Below the pieces are notes generated by a model that saw only the letters and a program-made list of their open reading frames with translations, was not told where the DNA came from and made no database searches. Source: an uncultured Odoribacter sp. (GTDB lineage Bacteria; Bacteroidota; Bacteroidia; Bacteroidales; Marinifilaceae). From it: DNA of 5,752 nucleotides. Position 1 is the first letter of the stretch. Each line of letters opens with the position of its first letter. The position numbers and the translations under genes were made by a program. The stretch is from the NCBI GenBank assembly GCA_934725835.1, contig CAKVCR010000195.1, positions 1 through 5,752 of the forward strand, written 5' to 3'. Positions 1-5,512 of the stretch are shown piece after piece.

Positions 1-877
1 CTCCATAGTATATCATAAAGCCTAGGGTTGAAATTGCTATCATAATTTGGTGTGCAGCCAATGCAATACTGCCAAGCCAACCAATCATAATTCCGGAAAT
101 ACTGAATAAGGCAGTTTCAAGTCCCATTTGCAGACCTACCATCCACCCCATTTTGTTGAGAGATAAAATATCCTTGGAATTGTATTGCCCTCGACGATAT
201 CCGACATAATATTTACGGTAGTGAATACTGCGGTAGAAAAGTACAGCGAAGGCTGCAAACATGACGATACGCGATAGTAGTGTGGATATTCCGGCTCCAA
301 CGACACCCATGGCAGGAAGACCAAATTTGCCATATATCAGAATATAGTTGCCGATAATGTTTAGAATGTTTGCTGAAATCATGATGTACATAGGGGTACG
401 GGTATCTGTGATGCCATCAGCAAATTGCTTGAACGAGTTAAAAAGCATGACAAACGGCAAGGATGCCAATTGCAACAAAAAATAGGGACGTATGAGGGGA
501 AGAAGTTCTTCCGGTTGTCCCATTTTGTCAACATTGAACCAGACAACAGTCATGATAAGTGTAAGGAGTATGCCAATCAATAGGTTCATCAGTAAACTGT
601 TGCGTAGTAATTGCCCGACTCTGAAACGGTCATGGCGACCAAAGAATTGTCCAACCAAAGGGGTTAGTCCATAAGAAAAACCTAACCCGAAAAGTATAGG
701 AATATTGAAAGCGCTGTTGACAAATGAGGCAGCAGCAAGATGGAGCGTATTGAATTGTCCGACCATCATGTTGTCGGCTAATCCGACAACGACAATCCCG
801 ATTTGTCCAATGACAATAGGTACACCTAATTTAATAAGCTCCCGATAGTGTTCTTTATATATTGTAAAATAATTCAT
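1..877 (-). CDS. MATE family efflux transporter (N-terminal two thirds, cut by window edge)
   Basis: Inner-membrane exporter of the MATE (MatE/NorM-like) family, which expels drugs or metabolites in exchange for Na+ or H+. I translated 292 codons from the ATG at 877; the frame stays open to position 1, so the C-terminal third lies outside. The protein is strongly hydrophobic, with helices around residues 17-34, 47-72, 95-114, 131-148, 162-183, 191-214 and 245-265. Family landmarks are GLADNMMVG (32-40), the loop around FADGITDTRTP (152-162), and the following NILNIIGNYILIYGKFGLPA stretch (170-189) leading into GVVGAG (191-196). The second MatE repeat begins near residue 240. MATE proteins are usually about 440-460 residues. 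The start fits a -7 box at 904-911, giving a leader of about 20 nt. The gene is divergent from the peptidase gene, with no evidence of a shared role. Family is certain; substrate is not visible. Confidence 0.93.
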   Translation of the reverse strand, partial: MNYFTIYKEHYRELIKLGVPIVIGQIGIVVVGLADNMMVGQFNTLHLAAASFVNSAFNIPILFGLGFSYGLTPLVGQFFGRHDRFRVGQLLRNSLLMNLLIGILLTLIMTVVWFNVDKMGQPEELLPLIRPYFLLQLASLPFVMLFNSFKQFADGITDTRTPMYIMISANILNIIGNYILIYGKFGLPAMGVVGAGISTLLSRIVMFAAFAVLFYRSIHYRKYYVGYRRGQYNSKDILSLNKMGWMVGLQMGLETALFSISGIMIGWLGSIALAAHQIMIAISTLGFMIYYG

Positions 878-903
878 TGTTGATGCATCTAAATTTCAGT
901 AGG

Positions 904-911
904 CAAAAGTA
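904..911 (-). promoter_or_regulatory. Bacteroides-type -7 box of the MATE gene
   Basis: Read on the minus strand this is TACTTTTG, a perfect match to the Bacteroides -7 consensus TAnnTTTG. It lies 27 bp from the MATE start at 877, predicting a short leader of about 20 nt. The expected -33 region (about 930-935) is an A-run on this strand with no clear TTTG, so the call rests on the -7 box and its position. Confidence 0.6.
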
Positions 912-921
912 CAAATTCCTT

Positions 922-950
922 TTTGTTTTTTACTTTTTTTTCTACCTTGC
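922..950 (+). promoter_or_regulatory. Candidate weak promoter of the peptidase gene
   Basis: TACCTTGC at 943-950 resembles the Bacteroides -7 element but lacks one T of TAnnTTTG. TTTG at 922-925 could be its -33 element, although the 17-bp spacing is shorter than the usual 19-21. Transcription would start near 957, leaving a leader of about 50 nt. This leader contains a small inverted repeat, TCTCA/TGAGA at 969-973 and 980-984. No better candidate is visible upstream of 1008. Confidence 0.3.
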
Positions 951-1007
951 GCTCTGATATGAACAAAATCTCAGTAAATTGAGACGGTAAATGTAAATAT
1001 TGAATAT

Positions 1008-2339
1008 ATGAGAAAATTTTGTTGTGCTTTGACATTACTGTTGCTTTTTGCAGCAACAGCTTTTGCTGGTGAAGATATTATGGAAAAATTGCGTATGATT
1101 CCGCAAATTTCCGATATCAAGGAACTGAAAGTTGATGATTTCAATGAGTTTTACCAATTTTGTTTTGAGCAACCGATAGACCACACAAACCCATCGAAAG
1201 GAACTTTTAAACAACGGGTGCAATTGGGGCATAGAGACTACAGCGCTCCCGTAATCGTGGAACTGGAGGGATACTATCTCTATCCCCCGGAAGCTGGAGA
1301 GTTAACAAAGCTTTTTAAAGGGAATCAACTGACTATCGAACATCGTTTTTTTGATGGTAGTGTTCCCGAAGGAGATATTCCATGGGATTGTCTGACTATA
1401 AAACAGGCGGCAGATGATCAGCATGCAATTATTCAGACAATTAAAAAGCAACTATATTCTTCCGTCAAGTGGATATCGACAGGAATAAGCAAAGGAGGAC
1501 AGACAACAATATTCCATCGTTATTTTTATCCTGCTGATGTTGATGTGAGCGTACCGTATGTCGCTCCTTTAAATTTAGAATATGTAGACCCGCGTCTCGA
1601 AAAGTTTTTAGACAAATTGGGTACTGTTAAAGGTGGTCTTAAAACGATGTTTGCCGGCGAAGATGTGAATGCTGCACATTGGCTTGTTCGTGACTTTCAG
1701 TTACTGTGTTTCAAAAATCAGAAGAGGTTGTCCGGAATGTTGGATTCATTGGCGCAGTCAAGAAATTATACTTATCAGACCGTTGGAGGGGTAGAGCGTG
1801 CATTACAGTTGATTGTGTTGGAATTTCCGTTTGCTTTTTGGCAATGGGGACATAATCCTGCAGATATACCGGAGGAAGAGTCTTCCGACTGGAACGAAAT
1901 ATTCGATTATTTAATGCGAGTTTCTTCACCTGATTTTTTTGAAGACAAAAGTATCGAGCGTTTGCGTCCGTTTTTTTACGCAGCCTTGACAGAAATAGGA
2001 ATGTATGAGTATAATATAAAGCCATTCAAGAAATTTATGCCTAATGAAAAAAGGAATATTGACTTTTCTTTTACAATGCCTGCTGGAGTTAAGCAGAAAG
2101 CGTTCAATGAAAGCCAGATGGCGGCTATCAATAAATGGTTGCAGACCGATGCTGAAAAAATATTGTTTGTATACGGAGGGAGCGATCCGTGGTATGCAAC
2201 CGGTGTTGATTTAAAGAATAATTGGAAATGTCGCAAATATGTACGTGGAGACATGAGTCACGCATGTCGTATCAAGGACTTTGACCCGGTGTCGAAAGAA
2301 GATTTGATTGATACATTAAAAGAATGGCTGGAAAATTAA
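1008..2339 (+). CDS. Secreted serine peptidase, S37/S28-like (prolyl tri-/dipeptidyl aminopeptidase type)
   Basis: This 443-residue alpha/beta-hydrolase peptidase of clan SC most resembles family S37 (Streptomyces PS-10 tripeptidyl aminopeptidase) and the related S28 family; members trim short N-terminal peptides. Residues 1-20 form a signal peptide (MRK, hydrophobic core, AFA before Gly21), so the mature enzyme is periplasmic or secreted. There is no lipobox: Cys5 and Cys6 lie before the hydrophobic core. EHRFF (111-115) matches the EHRYY-type motif of S28. The nucleophile elbow is GISKGG (159-164) with Ser161. The likely acid is Asp393 in YGGSDPW, and the likely base is His418 in GDMSHAC. 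Residues about 190-380 would be the helical cap that shapes the substrate site. The start is fixed by the signal peptide, though no ribosome binding site is evident. The stop codon sits in the loop of a terminator hairpin. Fold and triad are well supported; exact specificity is inferred. Confidence 0.85.
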   Translation: MRKFCCALTLLLLFAATAFAGEDIMEKLRMIPQISDIKELKVDDFNEFYQFCFEQPIDHTNPSKGTFKQRVQLGHRDYSAPVIVELEGYYLYPPEAGELTKLFKGNQLTIEHRFFDGSVPEGDIPWDCLTIKQAADDQHAIIQTIKKQLYSSVKWISTGISKGGQTTIFHRYFYPADVDVSVPYVAPLNLEYVDPRLEKFLDKLGTVKGGLKTMFAGEDVNAAHWLVRDFQLLCFKNQKRLSGMLDSLAQSRNYTYQTVGGVERALQLIVLEFPFAFWQWGHNPADIPEEESSDWNEIFDYLMRVSSPDFFEDKSIERLRPFFYAALTEIGMYEYNIKPFKKFMPNEKRNIDFSFTMPAGVKQKAFNESQMAAINKWLQTDAEKILFVYGGSDPWYATGVDLKNNWKCRKYVRGDMSHACRIKDFDPVSKEDLIDTLKEWLEN

Positions 2340-2354
2340 CCAGCCATTCTTTTT
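2318..2354. terminator. Bidirectional rho-independent terminator between peptidase gene and waaA
   Basis: AGAATGGCTGG (2321-2331) and CCAGCCATTCT (2340-2350) form a perfect 11-bp stem around an 8-nt loop. Three A/T pairs (2318-2320 with 2351-2353) extend it to 14 bp. On the plus strand it is followed by a short T-run. On the minus strand the following tract begins TTTAATG, which is weaker. The hairpin lies between convergent genes and can serve both. Its left arm is the last codons of the peptidase gene, and the peptidase stop TAA (2337-2339) is in the loop. Confidence 0.85.
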
Positions 2355-3582
2355 ATTCACGAGTTAATTCATTTACAATGATAGTTGTTGCTCCCAACTG
2401 ACTTTTGACGTACTCAAGTGCTTTCTCGCCGGCTGTTTGAGCTATCATGGGATTGTTGATAAGCGAATCCAGTAGACCTTTCAATTCGGAGCTATTGTTG
2501 ATAGAGAAGCCTCCACCTTCCTTGATGAGAGTGACAGCTTCATTGAATTTATGATATTTGGGCCCGAAGATTACTGGAATACCATAAACGGCTGCTTCCA
2601 AAGTGTTGTGTATGCCGACACCGAAACCTCCACCAATATAAGAAATATTGCCATAGCGGTAAACGGATGATAAAAGTCCGATACAATCAATAATCAATAC
2701 CTTGCATTCTGCAATATCTGCAGGCATTTGTGTATACCGTGCTATCTTTTTATGGCATTTATCCATGATGTTCCTGATGTGATTTTCGCCGATTTCATGC
2801 GGCGCAAGAATCCATTTATAATTGCCGGAATAATTGTTGATATAGTCCATCAGAATATCTTCATCCGGTGGCCAGGTACTGCCGCATACCATCGCAGGAT
2901 GTCCGTTACAAAATAAACGGACTGTCTCAATCTCTTTGGCTGCATCTGCAATTTGTTTCACACGGTCGAAACGGGTATCGCCGGTCAGATGAGTTCTTGT
3001 GATGCCGATATTTTTTAAAAGCTCTATGGATTGACCGTCCTGTACAAAAAGTCGGTCAAAGAAACTCAGCATTTTACGGTGAAGCCCTCCCCAACTCTTG
3101 AAAAAAGGCTGTTCCGGTCGGAATATGGCAGAAATCAGATACACCGGGATGCGATTGTGGTGAAGTTCATTTAAATAATTGTACCAGAATTCATATTTGA
3201 CAAACACCGCAGCATCGGGACGGAATGTTCTGACAAATCGGGCTGCATTACCGGGAGTGTCGCCGGGGAGATAGTAAATATAGTCTGCCCCAGTATAGTT
3301 CTTGCGAATTTCGTATCCTGATGGCGAAAAGAAAGTCAGCAAAATCTTAGTATTAGGCTCTTTTTCACGCAAACGTTCCATGACCGGACGTCCTTGCTCG
3401 AACTCTCCTAAAGATGCAGCATGAAACCACACCAGACGTTCATTCCCACGTTTGAATTCCCTTATTTGTTTTCGGGTCTGTCTGCGTCCTTTGGATAGTA
3501 AGGACGCTTTCTCGTTAAAAGGGGCAGCCAGCTTGATTCCCAGACCGTATGCCCGTATACCGATATTATATAGAAATGCCAT
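2353..3582 (-). CDS. waaA: 3-deoxy-D-manno-octulosonic acid (Kdo) transferase
   Basis: WaaA/KdtA (glycosyltransferase family 30) moves Kdo from CMP-Kdo to the lipid A precursor at the cytoplasmic face of the inner membrane, starting the LPS or LOS core. From the ATG at 3582 the protein is 409 residues; E. coli WaaA is 425. A hydrophobic N-terminal anchor (about 1-22) precedes the acceptor-binding half. WFHAASLGEFEQG (52-64) carries Glu60, matching the catalytic Glu of the family. The donor half contains GSTWPPDED (234-242), APHEIG (260-265) and IGGGFGVGIHNTLEAAVYG (316-334), the typical CMP-sugar binding segment with Glu329. An ATG at 3624 would add 14 residues. I prefer 3582 because the promoter -7 box (3601-3608) lies between the two ATGs, so the transcript would not include the upstream one. 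The protein does not itself show how many Kdo residues it adds. Confidence 0.95.
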   Translation of the reverse strand: MAFLYNIGIRAYGLGIKLAAPFNEKASLLSKGRRQTRKQIREFKRGNERLVWFHAASLGEFEQGRPVMERLREKEPNTKILLTFFSPSGYEIRKNYTGADYIYYLPGDTPGNAARFVRTFRPDAAVFVKYEFWYNYLNELHHNRIPVYLISAIFRPEQPFFKSWGGLHRKMLSFFDRLFVQDGQSIELLKNIGITRTHLTGDTRFDRVKQIADAAKEIETVRLFCNGHPAMVCGSTWPPDEDILMDYINNYSGNYKWILAPHEIGENHIRNIMDKCHKKIARYTQMPADIAECKVLIIDCIGLLSSVYRYGNISYIGGGFGVGIHNTLEAAVYGIPVIFGPKYHKFNEAVTLIKEGGGFSINNSSELKGLLDSLINNPMIAQTAGEKALEYVKSQLGATTIIVNELTRE

Positions 3583-3600
3583 ACTAAATAGATTAGATTG

Positions 3601-3633
3601 CAAAAGTACTATATTAATTTTCAAATATCCAAA
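3601..3633 (-). promoter_or_regulatory. waaA promoter
   Basis: On the minus strand TTTG (3633-3630) is followed after 21 bp by TACTTTTG (3608-3601). This agrees with the Bacteroides -33/-7 consensus TTTG-N19-21-TAnnTTTG. Transcription would start near 3594, about 12 nt before the ATG at 3582. This supports that start over the longer ORF. The element overlaps the opposing metK promoter. Confidence 0.7.
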
Positions 3634-3649
3634 TAATACTATACCTTTG
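3618..3649 (+). promoter_or_regulatory. metK promoter
   Basis: TACCTTTG at 3642-3649 is a perfect Bacteroides -7 box, followed by C as is common. TTTT at 3618-3621, 20 bp upstream, is a near match to the -33 TTTG. The predicted transcription start is near 3656, which leaves a metK leader of about 130 nt. It interlocks with the waaA promoter on the opposite strand. Confidence 0.7.
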
Positions 3650-3655
3650 CGCCGT

Positions 3656-3789
3656 CATTGTGGAAAGATTTGGCTGATTGCAACCACAGAAAAAAATTGC
3701 TAAAATGCATAACTTCTGAAATTCAACCATCCATTGCCTTTCCCATAATATTAATTCACCGTTGAGGTAATTCAATTTAAAATTAAATT
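3656..3789 (+). promoter_or_regulatory. metK 5' leader with possible hairpin
   Basis: The leader predicted from the -7 box is far longer than the 10-20 nt leaders inferred for waaA, the MATE gene and the ATPase gene. TTGTGG (3658-3663) can pair with CCACAG (3684-3689), and TTG (3670-3672) with CAA (3681-3683). This gives a 9-bp stem (one G-U pair) with a 6-nt bulge near the predicted 5' end. Just before the start codon, AATTTAA (3774-3780) and TTAAATT (3783-3789) form an AT-only dyad; the 2-nt gap makes it a poor hairpin. No Shine-Dalgarno sequence sits at normal distance (GAGG near 3764 is too far away). It does not match the SAM riboswitch classes I know well enough to name one. The role is unknown. 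Confidence 0.35.
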
Positions 3790-5103
3790 ATGGGTTATTT
3801 ATTTACATCAGAATCTGTATCTGAAGGACACCCGGACAAAGTGGCCGACCAGATTTCAGATGCAGTATTAGACAAAATTATCGCTTTTGACCCTGAGGCA
3901 AAAGTGGCTTGCGAAACGTTGGTGACGACAGGACAGACCATTGTAGCAGGCGAAGTTAAAACAACAACGTATATTGACGTGCAGCGAGTGGCGCGTGAAG
4001 TGATTAATGAAATAGGCTATACCAAAAGCGAATATATGTTCGATGGTAATAGCTGTGGAGTGCTGTCTGCGCTACATGAGCAATCGCCGGATATCAATCG
4101 GGGTGTCGTGCGCGAAGACCCGATGGAACAGGGTGCCGGAGACCAGGGAATGATGTTCGGTTACGCTTGTAATGAAACAGACAACTATATGCCCCTTTCT
4201 TTGGAATTGGCACATTTATTACTGCGAGAGTTGGCAAAAATCCGCAAGGAAGGTCAATTGATGCAGTACTTGCGTCCGGATTCAAAATCGCAGGTAACTG
4301 TGGAATATGGCGATGACAACAAACCGCATCGCCTCCACACGATAGTGGTGTCGACTCAACACGACGATTTTATCAAACCCGCCAATGAAACACCGGAAGC
4401 TCAATTGAAGGCTGATGAGGCAATGGTGGAATGGATAAAGAAAGATATCATTGATATTCTGTTGCCACGGGTGAAAGCCCAATTGCCTCGCCGTGTACAG
4501 AATTTGTTTGATAAAGAACTGATTCTGCACGTCAATCCTACCGGTAAATTTGTAATCGGTGGCCCTCATGGAGATACCGGACTTACAGGGCGTAAAATTA
4601 TTGTAGATACTTATGGTGGTAAAGGAGCACATGGTGGTGGTGCATTTTCAGGGAAAGACCCATCTAAGGTAGACCGTTCTGCCGCTTATGCTGCGCGTCA
4701 TATCGCTAAAAATATGGTGGCCGCCGGTGTTGCTGATGAAATGTTGATACAGATTTCGTATGCTATCGGTATTGCCAAACCGGTCGGTGTATATGTTAAT
4801 ACCTACGGAACATCGAAGGTGACATTGACAGATGCTGAAATTGCCGAAAAAATTACCGGTATTTTCGATCTTCGTCCTCGTGCGATTATAGAACGTTTGA
4901 AATTATGTAATCCGATTTATCAGGAGACAGCAAGCTACGGTCATATGGGACGGAAACCTGAAATTGTCAAGAAAGTGTTCACTTCCAATTATTGGGATAC
5001 CGTAGAGAAGGAGGTAGAACTGTTTACCTGGGAAAAGCTTGATTATGTAGAGGAGGTGAAAACAGCTTTTCATGAATTTAAAAAACAGCAACAGCCTGCT
5101 TAA
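3790..5103 (+). CDS. metK: S-adenosylmethionine synthetase (methionine adenosyltransferase)
   Basis: MetK is a cytosolic enzyme that joins ATP and methionine to give S-adenosylmethionine, the main methyl donor, releasing phosphate and pyrophosphate. Family signatures are intact: FTSESVSEGHPDKVADQISDA (5-25) with GHPDK at 13-17, the GAGDQG hexapeptide (115-120), GGPHGDTGLTGRKIIVDTYGG (257-277) and the glycine-rich phosphate loop GGGAFSGKD (282-290). At 437 residues it is longer than E. coli MetK (384). The extra length is in the central region around 155-215 and in the C-terminal tail ending KKQQQPA. I believe this longer form is usual in Bacteroidetes. The start is fixed by the conserved N-terminus; upstream is AT-rich with no Shine-Dalgarno sequence. 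It is transcribed alone, from its own promoter to a strong terminator at 5124-5159. Confidence 0.98.
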   Translation: MGYLFTSESVSEGHPDKVADQISDAVLDKIIAFDPEAKVACETLVTTGQTIVAGEVKTTTYIDVQRVAREVINEIGYTKSEYMFDGNSCGVLSALHEQSPDINRGVVREDPMEQGAGDQGMMFGYACNETDNYMPLSLELAHLLLRELAKIRKEGQLMQYLRPDSKSQVTVEYGDDNKPHRLHTIVVSTQHDDFIKPANETPEAQLKADEAMVEWIKKDIIDILLPRVKAQLPRRVQNLFDKELILHVNPTGKFVIGGPHGDTGLTGRKIIVDTYGGKGAHGGGAFSGKDPSKVDRSAAYAARHIAKNMVAAGVADEMLIQISYAIGIAKPVGVYVNTYGTSKVTLTDAEIAEKITGIFDLRPRAIIERLKLCNPIYQETASYGHMGRKPEIVKKVFTSNYWDTVEKEVELFTWEKLDYVEEVKTAFHEFKKQQQPA

Positions 5104-5377
5104 AAACAGATAAGAACTTTGTGAAGCCCTGAAGGTCCATCGGATTTTCAGGGCTTTTTCTGTGTCTGCTTTTTTGAATCCTGTACATTGCAATTGTCGA
5201 ATTAAGTCCTGCAGCAGTATTAGCGTAAGCATTCGGTAAACCACTTTGCAAATTTAGGGGTATTAGTTCCGAATCGGTACTATTCGTAGTCGACTCGGAA
5301 CTAATAGTGTCGGAACAAGTTTGATTGTATTTTGCCCAATTATGTGGTAGAAATTCTTCCATATTCTTCTCATCCAT
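5078..5377 (-). CDS. Doubtful small hypothetical protein, possibly a decayed gene
   Basis: An open frame of 99 codons starts at ATG 5377 (MDEKNMEEFLPHNWAKYN...). The first 70 or so residues have a plausible composition: an acidic start, a Ser/Thr-rich stretch at about 21-36 and a mixed segment LQSGLPNAYANTAAGLNSTIAMY (43-65). I do not recognise a family. From about residue 73 the frame runs through the metK terminator and into the antisense of the metK 3' end. The C-terminal quarter is therefore unlikely to be functional coding sequence, and an original stop may have been lost. I find no good -7 box or ribosome binding site for it. It may be a remnant, a true small gene, or chance. Confidence 0.25.
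   Translation of the reverse strand: MDEKNMEEFLPHNWAKYNQTCSDTISSESTTNSTDSELIPLNLQSGLPNAYANTAAGLNSTIAMYRIQKSRHRKSPENPMDLQGFTKFLSVFKQAVAVF
5124..5159 (+). terminator. Rho-independent terminator of metK
   Basis: AAGCCCTGAA (5124-5133) pairs perfectly with TTCAGGGCTT (5147-5156). The interior GGTCC/GGATT continues the stem with two G-U and three Watson-Crick pairs, closing on a 3-nt ATC loop. That makes about 15 bp in all, followed by T's through 5159. It begins 20 bp after the metK stop. Confidence 0.93.
5261..5306. repeat. Long inverted repeat / hairpin
   Basis: TATTAGTTCCGA (5261-5272) and TCGGAACTAATA (5295-5306) are a perfect 12-bp inverted repeat. After one A/C mismatch, TCG (5274-5276) pairs with CGA (5291-5293). 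TAC (5278-5280) can then pair with GTA (5286-5288) around a 5-nt loop. About 18 pairs are possible in all. There is no T-run directly after either end, so it does not look like a terminator. The 7-mer TCGGAAC of the right arm recurs at 5310-5316. It lies inside the doubtful small minus-strand ORF. Confidence 0.85.
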
Positions 5378-5430
5378 CTCATAATATGGGATTTAGAGGC
5401 GTAAAATAGGGTTTTAGATAAGAAAATATA

Positions 5431-5475
5431 TAGCAATAATAACTTTGTTAGTAATAACGGTGTTAGTAATAACAA
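5431..5475. repeat. Tandem 15-bp direct repeats, candidate operator
   Basis: TGTTAGTAATAAC occurs exactly at 5446-5458 and 5461-5473, a period of 15 bp. A degenerate third copy, matching 9 of 13 positions, lies in phase at 5431-5443. Each exact copy contains the dyad GTTA-N4-TAAC, a shape typical of dimeric regulator sites. The second exact copy covers the -33 zone of the ATPase promoter and ends 9 bp before its -7 box. A regulator bound here could therefore control that gene; this role is inferred. Confidence 0.8.
5440..5447 (+). promoter_or_regulatory. Alternative upstream -7 box within the repeats
   Basis: TAACTTTG matches TAnnTTTG and spans the junction of the first and second repeat units. 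It has no convincing -33 element. If active, transcription would start near 5454, and the exact repeats would lie at or after the start site. Confidence 0.25.
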
Positions 5476-5490
5476 TATTTCCTACTTTTG
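5461..5490 (+). promoter_or_regulatory. Promoter of the ATPase gene
   Basis: TACTTTTG at 5483-5490, followed by CA, is a perfect Bacteroides -7 box 22 bp before the ATG at 5513. The predicted leader is about 16 nt. The -33 zone (TGTT at 5461-5464, 18 bp upstream) is a poor match to TTTG and is part of a tandem repeat. This fits a promoter that depends on, or is blocked by, a regulator bound there. Confidence 0.6.
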
Positions 5491-5512
5491 CACTTGAATA
5501 AGATTGAAGATT

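Larger units (their letters stand above)
5160..5512. other. Gene-poor region between metK terminator and ATPase gene
   Basis: About 350 bp with no securely identified gene. It holds a doubtful small minus-strand ORF (start 5377), a long inverted repeat (5261-5306), a third copy of TCGGAAC at 5310-5316, tandem 15-bp repeats (5431-5475) and the ATPase promoter. The density of repeats contrasts with the compact spacing in the rest of the window. Confidence 0.7.

Noticed and set aside
136..333. Minus-strand ORF of 65 codons
   Set aside because: It lies within the MATE gene on the same strand in another frame; the MATE frame has clear family motifs throughout.
492..674. Plus-strand ORF of 60 codons
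   Set aside because: Antisense to the MATE gene, with no protein-like features or promoter.
1008..1070. Lipoprotein signal on the peptidase
   Set aside because: Cys5 and Cys6 precede the hydrophobic core and there is no lipobox; an AFA cleavage site fits signal peptidase I.
1711..2254. Two minus-strand ORFs (1711-2025 and 1976-2254)
   Set aside because: Antisense to the peptidase gene, which has an intact triad in its own frame; no promoter or family signature.
3656..3720. SAM-II-like riboswitch in the metK leader
   Set aside because: Fragments such as GCTGATT and GCTAAAA recall that class, but I could not build the required P1 stem and pseudoknot, so I do not call it.
4094..4632. Minus-strand ORFs of 63 and 116 codons
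   Set aside because: Antisense to highly conserved metK coding sequence; shadow frames.
4903..5244. Minus-strand ORF of 113 codons
   Set aside because: Mostly antisense to metK and crosses its terminator; composition looks random.
5431..5475. CRISPR-like array
   Set aside because: Units are 13 bp with 2-bp gaps, far too short for CRISPR repeats and spacers; an operator is more likely.
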